Part shown: piece by piece, positions 28,301-36,793 of the stretch
Numbering within the stretch: the first letter of the stretch is position 1
How the letters are laid out: each line of letters starts with the position of its first letter
From: JAUMBM01 sp964441755
GTDB taxonomy: Bacteria > Bacteroidota > Bacteroidia > Chitinophagales > Saprospiraceae
NCBI GenBank assembly: GCA_964441755.1
Contig: CAYTVG010000008.1
Span: 1 to 64,000, forward strand
Direction: 5' to 3'
DNA length: 64,000 nucleotides
Notes under the pieces: generated by a model
The model's database searches: none
What the model was told of the DNA's origin: nothing
The model's input: the letters and a program-made list of their open reading frames with translations, nothing else
Translations under genes and position numbers: made by a program

Positions 28301-30211
28301 GTGTCAACAACCTATACGGCCACAGCGACCAGTGTGCTGGGCTGTAGTGCGGCAGCTTCTGTAACACTGCAGGTCAATGAGCCGCCCTCTCTTTCCGTCG
28401 TCGATTCGTTGAATGTCTGCAATGGTTCTGGTGGCGAGACCAGTGTGTCCTTTGGGCAGGCATTGTTGGCCGGCAGCAGCAGTGGCTATTGGCTGGATGC
28501 AGACCAGAGTGGCGCTACCGGCAATTTTCCTGAGCTGGATTTTACGGGTGTAGCGGCGGGAAGTTATCGGTTTGTATTTACAACCGACAGTGCACTGCCT
28601 CCATGTGAGAACCTGACAGATACGCTGATCGTGCATGTCCGTAGTTGTAGCTGTCCGCCTGTCGATATACTTCCGTTGCCTTCAATCTGTCAGCTTGCAG
28701 GAGTACTGCCATTGTCGTCCTATGCACCTCCCGGTGCTGTCGGCAACTGGCTTGTTTCGGAAGTTCCACCCGGACAAAACCCGGTGTATATTCAGGGTGA
28801 TACCCTCTACGCGCAGACTGCCGACAGTGGGCGCTATGAGCTGTCTTTCTTTTTACAGGCACCACCACCGCCCGGCTGTCCCGGCAGCGACAGTGAGTAT
28901 CTTCAGGTAGATGCAGCGGCTAACAGCGGGCAACAACTGTCCGTGCCGCATATTTGTTACGGGCGGGCTGAATCAATTGTGCTGGGGTCATTGTTGACAG
29001 GAGCACAGACGGGCGGCAGCTGGCGTGATTTGTCTACGTTCCCGGCAGCAGGCTTTTTTATACCCGCAACAGGTATGCTGATGACAGCGGCCTTGCCGGC
29101 AGGTAGTTATGTTTTTGCTTACGAGCTGGATCCCGGCAATAGCTGCCCTGCCGACAGCAGCCATGTGCGTGTGAGCATTGAGCCACTGCCTCAGGCAGAT
29201 GCGGGGGAGGATTCGTATACGGATTGCTTTATCACAACCGTTGATTTGCAAGGCAGCGTCAGCGGGGCTGCAGATTTGCAGTACCGCTGGTATACCGGCA
29301 GCGGTGAACCCGCGGGGGCACCCAATCAGCTAGGTTTGTCGCAGGTATCGGAGGGCATATACTACCTCGAGGTGATATCGTCTGCCTACGGATGTCGCGC
29401 CACAGATACGGTGCTCGTCACCGCCCGGGAAGACAGCCCTGTACTGAGTGGACTGCAATATTATCCGCCACGCTGTCATGGAGACACCAATGGTCGCATA
29501 GATGCAGGATTCGTCAGTGGAGGCCTTCCTCCTTATCTGTTTGCTTTGAATGGCGGAGTGCTCAGCGGGCAGTCGTCATGGCGTGGACTGGCAGCAGGCA
29601 GCTATACAATTTATGTGGAAGATGCGCGTGGTTGTAGTGCAACCACTACCGTTGAGTTATTGGATCCTCCGGCAGTAAGCGTAGTAGCGGGTATTGATAT
29701 TCAGCTGTATTATGGAGATACCATTGTACTGGCTGTCGAGGTAAATCCTCAGCCGGCAGACTATACTTATCGATGGACACCAGCCCGTGGCCTTTCCTGC
29801 ACTGACTGTCCGGCACCGCTGGCCTTTCCTGCAGAAACAACGCTCTATTCGCTGGAAGTACGCAATGCACAGGGGTGCAAAGCAAGCGACCAGGTTCGCC
29901 TGTTTGTACGGCCTGACCGGGCCGTCTACTTCCCCACCGGATTTTCACCCAACGGAGATCAGACCAATGATGTGTGGATGATCTATGGCGGTTCGGGGGT
30001 TGAACGGGTTGAGGAATTGCACATTTTTAATCGCTGGGGGGAATCGGTATATTCCATTTTCGACTTTCCGACAGATACGCCAGCCTATGGCTGGGATGGG
30101 ACACATCGTGCACAGGCCGCTGCACCGGCTGTTTATGGATTTTATGCGCTCGTCCGGTATAAAGACGGTAAGCGCGTTATTCATAAAGGCGAAATAACTT
30201 TGGTGCGATAA
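22328..30211 (+). CDS. Giant T9SS type B surface adhesin with 25 internal repeats
   Basis: 2627 residues from the ATG at 22328 (MKIEKGCLRAL; an upstream in-frame TTG adds 10). A signal peptide ends near LTAQC. A beta-rich module of about 200 residues (CTNPSITLPDASQPVNG, LQHTWQGDLDIFI; P-domain-like) is closed by GCTDPEASNY and VDDGSC. Then come four SprB-like repeats starting CGLNNG, and 21 Ig-like repeats of about 70 residues with the pattern CxGES..LTASGG..YxWSTGxT, VSP..TTxYxVTVT, GC. A further region with one canonical SprB-like repeat (CHGDTNGRID) leads to a CHU_C tail (FPTGFSPNGDQTNDVW, NRWGESVY, GWDGTHR). It is predicted to be exported by T9SS and anchored at the cell surface, probably in adhesion or gliding. 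The ligand is unknown. Confidence 0.9.
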   Translation: MKIEKGCLRALVYPQRLSLILGVILASGMLLFSNTLTAQCTNPSITLPDASQPVNGNPANAYCVTLSFDPTVTGFPTGISMLLQHTWQGDLDIFINACGNTLVVMQRPGAIGNCAGGCPCGSSADIGSVGSPALVSFSDGGGPDPEAGIAIGGGNYGVTTDDACDVGTPGITSFASLWAGCPAGVITTQICIGDHAFSDSGVAQNISLTFPNAIVCGCTDPEASNYNPNANVDDGSCIACVLTANANASPASCGQNNGSISVQPSGPGYTYTWSSPSVTGSNPTGLAPGTYTVTVTQISTGCDDVVTVTVGEPPPLDVNSTQVQPSCGLNNGSIQLSVSGSGYTYNWNPATVSGSNPTGLAAGTYTVTVTATATGCSDVVSVTLSPSSPLQVNSDVTHTTCGLNNGAISLSPTGPDYTYTWSPAGYTGSQLSNLPAATYSLTVTQLSSGCSTAVNIVVNGSGVFTAEAAVTQPSCGLNNGAIAITPADASAYTYTWGNPALSGTNPTNLAPGLYTLTVTNTAGGCSDTLQINLSGSTPLSVNAQAFPGVICPGETTQLTASGGSSYVWNNGQTGESISVSLGSTSTFSVTATDGVCAGTASVTVTVTQLNPTITASPTQVCEGGTSVLTASGGSSYVWSTGQSGSSISVSPTETSVYTVTATLLGCSAEASIEVAVVNINASISPSNPVACAGSSLQLTATGGNSYLWSTGQTTDVISVSPSATTTYSVTVSAAGCSETVSTTVEFVSVTPGVSASPSIICEGESSTLTASGGDSYSWSNGQTGESIQVMPAQTTTYTVTVTDNGCTATASVTVVVNDPMAAISSNTAQLCAGQTAVLTGTGGGAYSWSTGQTSSVISVTPTETTTYVLTVTVAGCQATAEIELPVVQVEAAVTASANPVCIGDAVSLSASGGTAYQWSTGQSGSDITVSPLLPTVYSVTVTLEGCTDEEQFFVDVISIMPSITADPPQLCLGASTVLTASGGAVYEWSTGEIGSSIIVSPEEITSYFVTVTDSGCSESAAIVVDVIESNADLNASMTAICLGGETILTASGGDSFSWSTGETTSSITVSPLLTTDYAVTVENAGCQDVASVTITVNEVVATIESSDQYVCAGESVLLWGSGGSFFEWSTGETSSFISVTPVETTTYELSVTEAGCEGTASVTIVLEEILADAVAIPEVICPGLTAVLSATGGSSYVWSTGQTGDIIEVSPLTTTTYSVTVTEGNCSAETTVTVIVGNYLQPDLEASEQTVCPGESTVLTASGGTTYLWSTGESGNSIVVSPLETTLYMVTVTNEGCTGIGEIWIEVDENLPLTIVGGNSPLCAGESAVLTAIGGTDYVWSTGEQTASVVISPVQSTSYSVTATENGCVGEATVIVEVSPLPIAFAAAVPAQICAGSSTQLTATGGSQYRWSTGQTAATFAVSPQQTTTYTVTVTDNGCESVAAVTVEVIPLPTAGISGSDTQICAGESVVLTASGTGVYQWSTGESGVSSIEVSPFDTTVYWVSVTSQGCTASDSLQLLVGSAAVQLQSSASQLCPGEGVILTALGQGSVVWSTGETTATIETQPLQTTVYSLTLTNGLCQVTDSVEISVINPSVSITSSSLVICPGVPVQLTATGMGELLWNTGDTISLLEVTPLVTTTYSVTATRFGCTAMDSLTIVVSNSLLPVITASADTLCRGEAVTLEATGGSTYLWSNGATTASVTVSPAESAIYSVSVSSGGCQGAASYPLTVLPLPQPTITYLSGPLCAGDSLSLYAAGGSQYRWSTGADSDTIAVLLTADASFSVTVTTTQGCTAATDIQLPVQALPIPLVTALPANICSGESTTLTASGGDLYLWSDGQSTAQINLSPSQTATYSVVVSAGGCSASDSVTVVVRPLPDIDAEPDTICAGATAVLTVQGEGFFDWSTGEQGSSIMVSPIETTSYGLTVTDEGCSRSGEVVVTVLPLPQPVVTASPAVICQGEVSLLTASGAESWLWSTGAETAAVEVRPLVSTTYTATATSVLGCSAAASVTLQVNEPPSLSVVDSLNVCNGSGGETSVSFGQALLAGSSSGYWLDADQSGATGNFPELDFTGVAAGSYRFVFTTDSALPPCENLTDTLIVHVRSCSCPPVDILPLPSICQLAGVLPLSSYAPPGAVGNWLVSEVPPGQNPVYIQGDTLYAQTADSGRYELSFFLQAPPPPGCPGSDSEYLQVDAAANSGQQLSVPHICYGRAESIVLGSLLTGAQTGGSWRDLSTFPAAGFFIPATGMLMTAALPAGSYVFAYELDPGNSCPADSSHVRVSIEPLPQADAGEDSYTDCFITTVDLQGSVSGAADLQYRWYTGSGEPAGAPNQLGLSQVSEGIYYLEVISSAYGCRATDTVLVTAREDSPVLSGLQYYPPRCHGDTNGRIDAGFVSGGLPPYLFALNGGVLSGQSSWRGLAAGSYTIYVEDARGCSATTTVELLDPPAVSVVAGIDIQLYYGDTIVLAVEVNPQPADYTYRWTPARGLSCTDCPAPLAFPAETTLYSLEVRNAQGCKASDQVRLFVRPDRAVYFPTGFSPNGDQTNDVWMIYGGSGVERVEELHIFNRWGESVYSIFDFPTDTPAYGWDGTHRAQAAAPAVYGFYALVRYKDGKRVIHKGEITLVR
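23050..23955 (+). repeat. Four SprB-like coding repeats
   Basis: Four units of about 72 codons start at SCGQNNG, SCGLNNG, TCGLNNG and SCGLNNG, each with YTYTW and a GLAPGTYTVTVT-like segment. They resemble repeats of the gliding adhesin SprB. Confidence 0.85.
23956..28380 (+). repeat. 21 Ig-like coding repeats of about 70 codons
   Basis: Each unit has a conserved C near the start, a WSTG-type loop, a VSP..TTxYxVTVT strand and a closing GC pair. The paired cysteines suggest one disulfide per domain. Units differ at many positions, so the array is old rather than a recent expansion. Confidence 0.88.
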
Positions 30212-30510
30212 TATTGTTAAAATACATTATAATTGTAACCTTTATACCTTCTGCTCCGTACACACAAGTGGCTTTTCTTGCAAAAAGCTGAATGGCATCA
30301 TTTTTGCTCCTCAAAGTACGGGCTTGCTGCGACGCAGCACCTACAATCTGCTTGCATTAAGTTACATGGCGTTTTATGAATGCGTTCAGGAAACTGCCTA
30401 ATCGACAGTATTTCGATACTGAGAATTTTTCAAAGCCTTCATTGACGGGTTATCTGCCAATGAGGGTTGTTGAAATCTGTGCTCTTTGTCGACGAATTAT
30501 ATGTAAAGCG
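30212..30510. other. Intergenic region before the M36 protease
   Basis: No gene. A short palindrome TGCTGCGACGCAGCA lies near 30328-30342. The frame of the protease is open through the last 135 bp but this part does not look coding. Confidence 0.45.
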
Positions 30511-33500
30511 ATGAAACTGACAGCATTTTTTTGTGGTTTGTGTATCCTGCTGCTCGGCAATGGTTTGCTTGGGCAGGGGTCGTCATCGGCTGATGCAGAA
30601 GGGGTAGCTCGTGCCTATGTGGCATCGAATGAAAAAGTGTTTGGTCTGAAGAAAGATGAGGTAGCTGCGCTGCGTCTAATCTCGCGCACTGAGAGTGCCC
30701 GGTTTGGGCTGACACATATCTATTTTTTGCAATACTACAAGGACATACCCATCCATAATGCGATTGTCAACATACATCTTTCGGCATCGCAGGAAGTCAT
30801 TACGTATGGAAACCGCCTATATCCTTCACCGGAGTTGCGTGTGCATTCAGGTACTACTCCCGGTATCGATGAGCTGCAGGCTGTACTTGCTGCAGCCAGG
30901 GCTTTGGGCTATACCAGCCCGGATCCGCGATTCGTTCGGAAGGAAGCTTCAGCGCCTGCCCGCTTTATGGCTGCGGATTTGTCAACGGAAGTCATTGTCG
31001 TGGAACCTGTATGGCAGCCACTGCCGTCCGGAGAGTTGCGGCTCAGTTGGTCTTTGGCATTGGCGGCGCCTGCCGGAGACCACTGGTGGCAGGTCCGGAT
31101 AGATGCACTGACGGGGGAGTTGCTTGACAAAAATGACTGGGTGGTACATTGTACGTTGGGAGCGCACGAGCATGCTGCCTATTGCCCCGAGTTTAACCAA
31201 ACCTTCAGGCCGACAGACGTGTATAGCAGCCTACGGCTGTCGGACGACTCCCGGGCGCAGACGCAAGGAGTGAAAGCCGCCGGCGAAAATAGTTCGGAGG
31301 GTGCAGCCGGTGGCTGTACACATACTTCATACGGGCTGTACTGTTCGGGTGCAGCCGGTGGCTGCACACATGGGTTGTACAGCCTGATTCCGCAGGACGC
31401 AGAAGAGCACTGTCTTGGTGCATCCGGCAGCCATATACATGCTTCGCGCAGTGCAACAAGCGCCGAGACATGTAGTGCATCCGGCAGCTATACTCACAGC
31501 CTGCACTGCACAGCAACAGAAGACATCCCTTACCAGTACCGAATTTTTGCACCGCCACTGGAGAGTCCCGTTTTTGGCCAGGCCTCTGTGGTGCAGGGGC
31601 AGGCAGATCCGCTCGGATCACCACTTGGCTGGCATACACCTTTAGCAGGAATTGCTGCAGGGCAAGTGACGACCCTTGGCAATAATGCCTATGTGCAGCT
31701 CGACAATGATGGTAACAATACGACCCTTGGGTACTCGCCGGTAGCCAATACGCCTTTCGGGTTTGATTATGCTTTGCAGTCCGGCAATCCGGCGACTTAC
31801 AGAGATGCTAGCATGACCAATACTTTTTACTGGACAAATTACCTGCACGACGTCACTTACCGCTATGGTTTTGATGAGCGGAATGGCAATTTTCAGGCAG
31901 ATAATTTTGGTCGCGGGGGGCTGGGTGGCGACTATGTACTGGTTGATGCACAGGATATGAGCCGTGTGAATGGAGCATCTTTCAGTGCCCCGCCCGACGG
32001 CCAACGACCGCGCATGCAGTTGCACCTGTGGAATTCCGGTGGCGGGCTGTACGACAGCGGCCTTGACAACGGAGTTATTGCACACGAATACGCACATGGC
32101 ATAAGCATTCGGCTCACGGGCAGTCCGGCCATATCCAACTGCTTGTCCAATGCCGAGCAGATGGGCGAGGGATGGAGTGACTGGTTTGCCATGATGATGA
32201 CACTGGATACTGCTGACATGGGTGCTCAAGCACGCGGCATAGGGAATTATTTATTGGGGCAGAATGCTTCAGGTGGTGGCCTGCGCCCCTTGCCGTATTC
32301 AACAGACATGAGTGTCAACGGGCATACGTATGATTTTATCCGGCAGGCGTCTATCCCGCATGGAGTTGGGTACGTCTGGGGATTGATGCTCTGGGATATG
32401 ACCTGGGCTTTGATAGATGCGCACGGATTGGAGCAGGGGTATGAAATGGCCATGCAACTGGTGCTGGAAGGGATGAAGCTGCAAAGTTGTAATCCTGGCT
32501 TTGTCGATGCCCGAAATGCGATACTAGCAGCAGACAGGGCGCTTTATAGTGCCGGCAACCAGTGTCTTCTGTGGGCTTCTTTTGCGCGCAGAGGGCTTGG
32601 TTACAGTGCATCGCAGGGGAGTCCCAATTCTGTCACCGATGGTCAGGAGGCTTTTGATCTGCCGCCTGACTACCTGGTATTGCCAGCCGAGACGGAGGTA
32701 GTGCTTTGTAAAGGAGAGCAACGACAGGTGGCTGTTGTTCTGAGCAGTTGTATCGGCAGTGACCGTGTGCAGTTGCTGGCCAAAGGGCTGCCTGCAGGAC
32801 TACATGCTGCTTTTTTACCTGCAACGGCCCAGTTGCCGCAAGATACCGTTTACCTCCGGCTTTGGGCCGACGAGGCTCTTCCCTCCGGCTATTACTGCCT
32901 GACCATTGATGCAGTGGGTAGCCATGAGTTCTTTACAGAATCTGTTTGTATCCGATATTTCGGGGACGATCTTGAAGCACCACTGTTGCATAAACCTGCA
33001 ACCGGCGGGCAGTTTGTAAGCACCTCACCTGTATTTAGCTGGCACGAGCAGGCGGGTGCCGAAAGGTATTCTTTGCGGGTTGCGGCTGATACTGCCTTCA
33101 GTCAGCTGGTTTTTCAGCAGGACAGTATAGAGGGCAACATCTATATCGCAGCCGGGATACTGACTGCAGGGCAAACTTATTTCTGGCAGGTTAGTGCCTA
33201 CAACCCATGCGGCGGGGAAGCGGTTTCTGTCATTCAGCCTTTTTCTACCAGCTGTAAGTATGTGCAGGCGCAGACGGCTACTGTGCCTATTTCAGCGGTG
33301 ATTCCGGCTGCGGTGCAGTCAACGATAACGGTTGCGGGCTGTGTTGGTCGTGTTGCGTTGGTAGAAATCACGCAGCTCCGTATTGCGCATTCGCGCGTAG
33401 GGGATTTGCGGGCCACGCTGACAGCACCCGGCGGGAATACGATCCTGCTTTTTGACAGGCCGGGGAGAATTAGCAGTGGGCCGGGTTGCAGGAACAGCAA

Positions 33501-34938
33501 TATGCAGTTGCAGTTGTCTGATGAGGCTTCTTTGCCGGCCGACCTGCTGGAATATCGCTGTGAGCCGGTAGCACCGGCCATCAGCGGCAGGTTTCATCCC
33601 GTACAGCCGCTGTCCGGTCTGCAGGGAATTGATCCCAACGGCAACTGGGTACTCACTGTTCACGATATGAGTAGTGGTGCGGGAGGCGCTATTGAAGAAT
33701 GGCAGCTATCCATTGTTTTGTCTGATGGGGAACACGTCTACTACCCTGATGCTGATGGTGATGGCTACGGTGATGATCAGTACCCGCAGGCTTACAGTTG
33801 CAGTGGTACTTATGGCTTTGTGACTGAAGGCGGAGATTGTGACGATACGGACGCTGCGGCCAATCCGGAGGTTGTTTGGTATCGGGATCTCGATGGCGAC
33901 GGATATACGGATGGACAGACTGCTTTTCAGTGCCTGCGACCTGCGGGCTACCGCAGTGCGGAGGAGTTGGCAGGCTTAGCACTTGATTGTGACGATGAAC
34001 AAGCTGACATACATCCGGGAGCTATCGAGCGCTGTGATGGTGCAGACAACGACTGCAACGCGCTGGTAGATGATGTGGTATTTGCGGCAACTGCCTGGAC
34101 TGCAGCCAATATTGGCGGTATGGGCATCCAGGGGCAGGCAAATGCTGATTGTATTGATAGTGAATCGGAAGTGTGGACATTGCAAGGCTCCCGGGTATCG
34201 GCAGCACCTTTTGACCAGCAATATTTTTTGAGCCGGCAACTTTGTGGCGATGGTGTACTTACCTGCCGTGTTGACGGCATAACAGCTGCGGGCTGGGCAG
34301 GTATATCCATGCGGGATGGCCTGCATACAGGCGCCAGAAGGGTAAGCCTGAAGACGCAGCTGGGTCAGGTGATCAGGCGGGAAATCAGGTCGGTCAACAA
34401 CGGATTCATTTCTTCGCTCAATTATGCCCGATCAGGGCATTATTGGCTGCGGCTGATCAGAGAGGGCAATACATTTACCGGATACAGCTCGTCAGACGGA
34501 GTCGAATGGATTTTTGCTTTTGCGGTAAGCTTACAGCTAAGCAACTGTGTGTCGGCAGGGGTGTTTGTCGAATCGGTTCAACCAAACACGGTGGCAACAG
34601 CAGCATTTACGCAGGTAGTGCTTAGTTCCGGTTCCCAATTACAGCCTGTTACAGGGGCCAGGCCCATGGTCAACACCGGGGGTGATGAAATCGATGTCTG
34701 GCCTAATCCGGGACAAGCACAAATTGAGTTGCTGTTGCCGCTATCCTTGGTCGGCGCTGTAGAGAGGATAAGCGTTGTGGATATGCTGGGGCGTGTGCGG
34801 GCTGTATACTCACCAGATGCTACCGCCCGTCTTTCTTTGGCGTTACCTTCCCTCCCGGCAGGAATTTACCAACTGAGGTTTGAGCGAACAGAAGGGAGTC
34901 CCATTAGCCGTCCCTGGGTATGCATGCCGCCGCGCTAA
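30511..34938 (+). CDS. Secreted M36 (fungalysin-type) metalloprotease with T9SS type A tail
   Basis: 1475 residues from the ATG at 30511 (MKLTAFFCGLCILLL, signal peptide). An FTP-type propeptide spans roughly 25-250. A His/Cys-rich repeat insert follows (about 265-340). The catalytic domain has HEYAHG with H525, E526 and H529, and E553 in GEGWSDW as third zinc ligand. Then come fibronectin-like and proprotein-convertase P-domain segments (THDMSS-like VHDMSSGAGG), a MopE-like Asp/Cys region (DADGDGYGDD, DCDD, CDGADNDCNALVDD), a jelly-roll-like domain, and a Por-secretion tail starting DVWPNPGQ. It should digest extracellular protein. It follows the giant adhesin on the same strand; co-transcription is uncertain because of the 299-bp gap. 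Confidence 0.92.
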   Translation: MKLTAFFCGLCILLLGNGLLGQGSSSADAEGVARAYVASNEKVFGLKKDEVAALRLISRTESARFGLTHIYFLQYYKDIPIHNAIVNIHLSASQEVITYGNRLYPSPELRVHSGTTPGIDELQAVLAAARALGYTSPDPRFVRKEASAPARFMAADLSTEVIVVEPVWQPLPSGELRLSWSLALAAPAGDHWWQVRIDALTGELLDKNDWVVHCTLGAHEHAAYCPEFNQTFRPTDVYSSLRLSDDSRAQTQGVKAAGENSSEGAAGGCTHTSYGLYCSGAAGGCTHGLYSLIPQDAEEHCLGASGSHIHASRSATSAETCSASGSYTHSLHCTATEDIPYQYRIFAPPLESPVFGQASVVQGQADPLGSPLGWHTPLAGIAAGQVTTLGNNAYVQLDNDGNNTTLGYSPVANTPFGFDYALQSGNPATYRDASMTNTFYWTNYLHDVTYRYGFDERNGNFQADNFGRGGLGGDYVLVDAQDMSRVNGASFSAPPDGQRPRMQLHLWNSGGGLYDSGLDNGVIAHEYAHGISIRLTGSPAISNCLSNAEQMGEGWSDWFAMMMTLDTADMGAQARGIGNYLLGQNASGGGLRPLPYSTDMSVNGHTYDFIRQASIPHGVGYVWGLMLWDMTWALIDAHGLEQGYEMAMQLVLEGMKLQSCNPGFVDARNAILAADRALYSAGNQCLLWASFARRGLGYSASQGSPNSVTDGQEAFDLPPDYLVLPAETEVVLCKGEQRQVAVVLSSCIGSDRVQLLAKGLPAGLHAAFLPATAQLPQDTVYLRLWADEALPSGYYCLTIDAVGSHEFFTESVCIRYFGDDLEAPLLHKPATGGQFVSTSPVFSWHEQAGAERYSLRVAADTAFSQLVFQQDSIEGNIYIAAGILTAGQTYFWQVSAYNPCGGEAVSVIQPFSTSCKYVQAQTATVPISAVIPAAVQSTITVAGCVGRVALVEITQLRIAHSRVGDLRATLTAPGGNTILLFDRPGRISSGPGCRNSNMQLQLSDEASLPADLLEYRCEPVAPAISGRFHPVQPLSGLQGIDPNGNWVLTVHDMSSGAGGAIEEWQLSIVLSDGEHVYYPDADGDGYGDDQYPQAYSCSGTYGFVTEGGDCDDTDAAANPEVVWYRDLDGDGYTDGQTAFQCLRPAGYRSAEELAGLALDCDDEQADIHPGAIERCDGADNDCNALVDDVVFAATAWTAANIGGMGIQGQANADCIDSESEVWTLQGSRVSAAPFDQQYFLSRQLCGDGVLTCRVDGITAAGWAGISMRDGLHTGARRVSLKTQLGQVIRREIRSVNNGFISSLNYARSGHYWLRLIREGNTFTGYSSSDGVEWIFAFAVSLQLSNCVSAGVFVESVQPNTVATAAFTQVVLSSGSQLQPVTGARPMVNTGGDEIDVWPNPGQAQIELLLPLSLVGAVERISVVDMLGRVRAVYSPDATARLSLALPSLPAGIYQLRFERTEGSPISRPWVCMPPR
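31303..31530 (+). repeat. His/Cys-rich coding repeat in the M36 protease
   Basis: Four related units share the pattern (G/S)A(A/S)G(G/S)xxH: GAAGGCTH twice, GASGSHIH and SASGSYTH. The first two are nearly identical in DNA (GGTGCAGCCGGTGGCTG). They sit between propeptide and catalytic domain. Confidence 0.8.
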
Positions 34939-35110
34939 GCGCAAAATTGCCACCTGAATGCTCGGGTTCAGGTCGTTCCGGCCGAAACCAAAACGATTTT
35001 TTACGGGTTTTTAGCTTTTTTGAGGCAGATGGTGACTGTTGTGCTTCTTCAAAAGCCTAAAGGTATCTCGTTTTTTACCTCCGGCATAATTTCCCGGATA
35101 CGCTATTGGA

Positions 35111-36781
35111 TCACGACCCTGCTTTTGCTGCGGCCGGCGCAAAAACCATTTGCCCGCCCGATGAATTGATGGACAGCGAAAAAGATCCTTTATCTGTTAC
35201 AATTTTATAACCGCTGTTGTCGGGCACTACCTGCAGGATGCTGCTGTCTTTCCATGCCTGCAGCCAGCGCAGCTGCTCTGCTTCGGCAGGCCCATAGGCC
35301 GCCAAAGGATCAGAGGTGAAAAGAAGGCCTCCCAGTAGGGTATTGACTGTCAGTATGATGTTTTGTTGTTCCTTGCTGAGTTGTTGATTGTGCGAACGGA
35401 GGATAAATACATCCGGATCGTTGCGCCAGGCGCGTCGATCGAGCGGCCAACGACAGAGAGTGGACAGCAGGGCTGAGGCAGTTGACAGTCGTTCGCGGTT
35501 ACCTGCCCAAAGGAGTGGCTTGTGCTCCCATTGAAGATGAATATCAGCTCCAATTCTGCAGTAGTCGAGCAACCCAAAGCCACTGGCGAGCGGCATACCG
35601 CAGCCAAGCAGCTGAGTATCCGGCAGCAGTTGGCGCAGCCACACGAGGAGTTCATACATCTGCTGCCCCCGCGTTTGACGCGGGTCAGGCTGCAGGCAGG
35701 CAGCATACAGAAAATCCAGCTTGAGCATTTGGTACCCCCAGTCGCGGGTGATGGTGAGGAGCGAGCGGGCGAGCTCCTCGCGAAAATCCGGCAGCTTGGT
35801 GTTGATAGCCGCAAAGCGGCCACCCCAGTGGGCGCTGTAGCCTGCCCACAGGGGCTGGCCATTTTTTTTTCTCAGCAGCCATGCGGGCTTTTTGTTAAAA
35901 ACCGCCGACCGCTGGTCGGCAACAAAAGGCGCCAGCCAGAGCCCTGGCTGCATACCGCGCTCGCGGATTTCGCGGGCGTGCACGGCCATGCCTTCAGGGA
36001 AAAGGTCTGTGTTGACCTGCAGCCAGTCGCCTACTGCCTGCTGCCATCCGTCGTCAATTTGGAAAAAGGAAGGCGCAAGGAGGGAGGAGGAACTTGCGCG
36101 GTAGTTAGTGCGAATGATGTCGGCAGAAATGTGCTGGTAATAATGATACCAGCTGGTCCACCCGGTGGCGGTGGGTGTGCGTACGGGAGCTATACCCATG
36201 GTACGGAACCAGTAGTCGTAACACGCATCCTCGCTGCCGCTGATATCAATCCACTCGAGGGCAGTGAATGGCTTGTCAATCACCAACCCTTCGCAGTCGC
36301 GGCGCACAGACAGCTTATTTTCTCGCGTGAGATGGGTAAAACAGGTAAATCCCTCATGCTCAACAACAGATCCCCAAAGCCTGATGTCAGCATTGCCAGC
36401 CTGCCGCAGCGCAGTCCACGACCAACTGTGAAGAGACGAACGGCCTCGCCTCACCCAGTCGATGTGGTAGTCACCGTACATTCCCATGAGTGGTCTGGCC
36501 AGCCTGCGCAATGTGGGAATACGCGCATCAGGCGTGAGCCACTGTGTCGTTGACCAGGACTGAAAGCCGTTGCAAAGCAGAAGATCCTGCTTGCGGTAGG
36601 GGAGCTCGATCTGTACCTCTACACGCCCTAGCTGCAAGGTCTTACGGGCTAGTATCTGCAATCGAAAATGATGGGCGCCGATTTGTTCAAACTGCAGCAA
36701 AGCTGTAGCGGTTTCCGCCTGACTGCCAAGCGTCAGCGAGCAAACCTGCCCGTCAGTATCGATAAAAGCGGTAGCATTCAC
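35111..36781 (-). CDS. Alpha-galactosidase-like glycoside hydrolase, family GH36
   Basis: A 556-residue protein without a signal peptide. The (beta/alpha)8 barrel is marked by TGWTSWYHYYQHI, FFQIDDGWQQAVGDW, PGLWLAPFVAD and MLKLDFLYAA, where D near residue 355 is the expected nucleophile; the D of RIGADIHL (about 411) fits the acid/base. An N-terminal beta-sandwich region (FQSWSTTQW) precedes it. It would release terminal alpha-galactose from oligosaccharides in the cytosol. Its start lies 12 bp after the stop of the YrdC-like gene, so they are probably one transcript. Confidence 0.88.
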   Translation of the reverse strand: MNATAFIDTDGQVCSLTLGSQAETATALLQFEQIGAHHFRLQILARKTLQLGRVEVQIELPYRKQDLLLCNGFQSWSTTQWLTPDARIPTLRRLARPLMGMYGDYHIDWVRRGRSSLHSWSWTALRQAGNADIRLWGSVVEHEGFTCFTHLTRENKLSVRRDCEGLVIDKPFTALEWIDISGSEDACYDYWFRTMGIAPVRTPTATGWTSWYHYYQHISADIIRTNYRASSSSLLAPSFFQIDDGWQQAVGDWLQVNTDLFPEGMAVHAREIRERGMQPGLWLAPFVADQRSAVFNKKPAWLLRKKNGQPLWAGYSAHWGGRFAAINTKLPDFREELARSLLTITRDWGYQMLKLDFLYAACLQPDPRQTRGQQMYELLVWLRQLLPDTQLLGCGMPLASGFGLLDYCRIGADIHLQWEHKPLLWAGNRERLSTASALLSTLCRWPLDRRAWRNDPDVFILRSHNQQLSKEQQNIILTVNTLLGGLLFTSDPLAAYGPAEAEQLRWLQAWKDSSILQVVPDNSGYKIVTDKGSFSLSINSSGGQMVFAPAAAKAGS

Positions 36782-36793
36782 AGGAGACCGGAA

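Noticed and set aside
35522..36553. Plus-strand open frame of 343 codons inside the GH36 gene
   Set aside because: It is antisense to the catalytic barrel motifs of a clear alpha-galactosidase.
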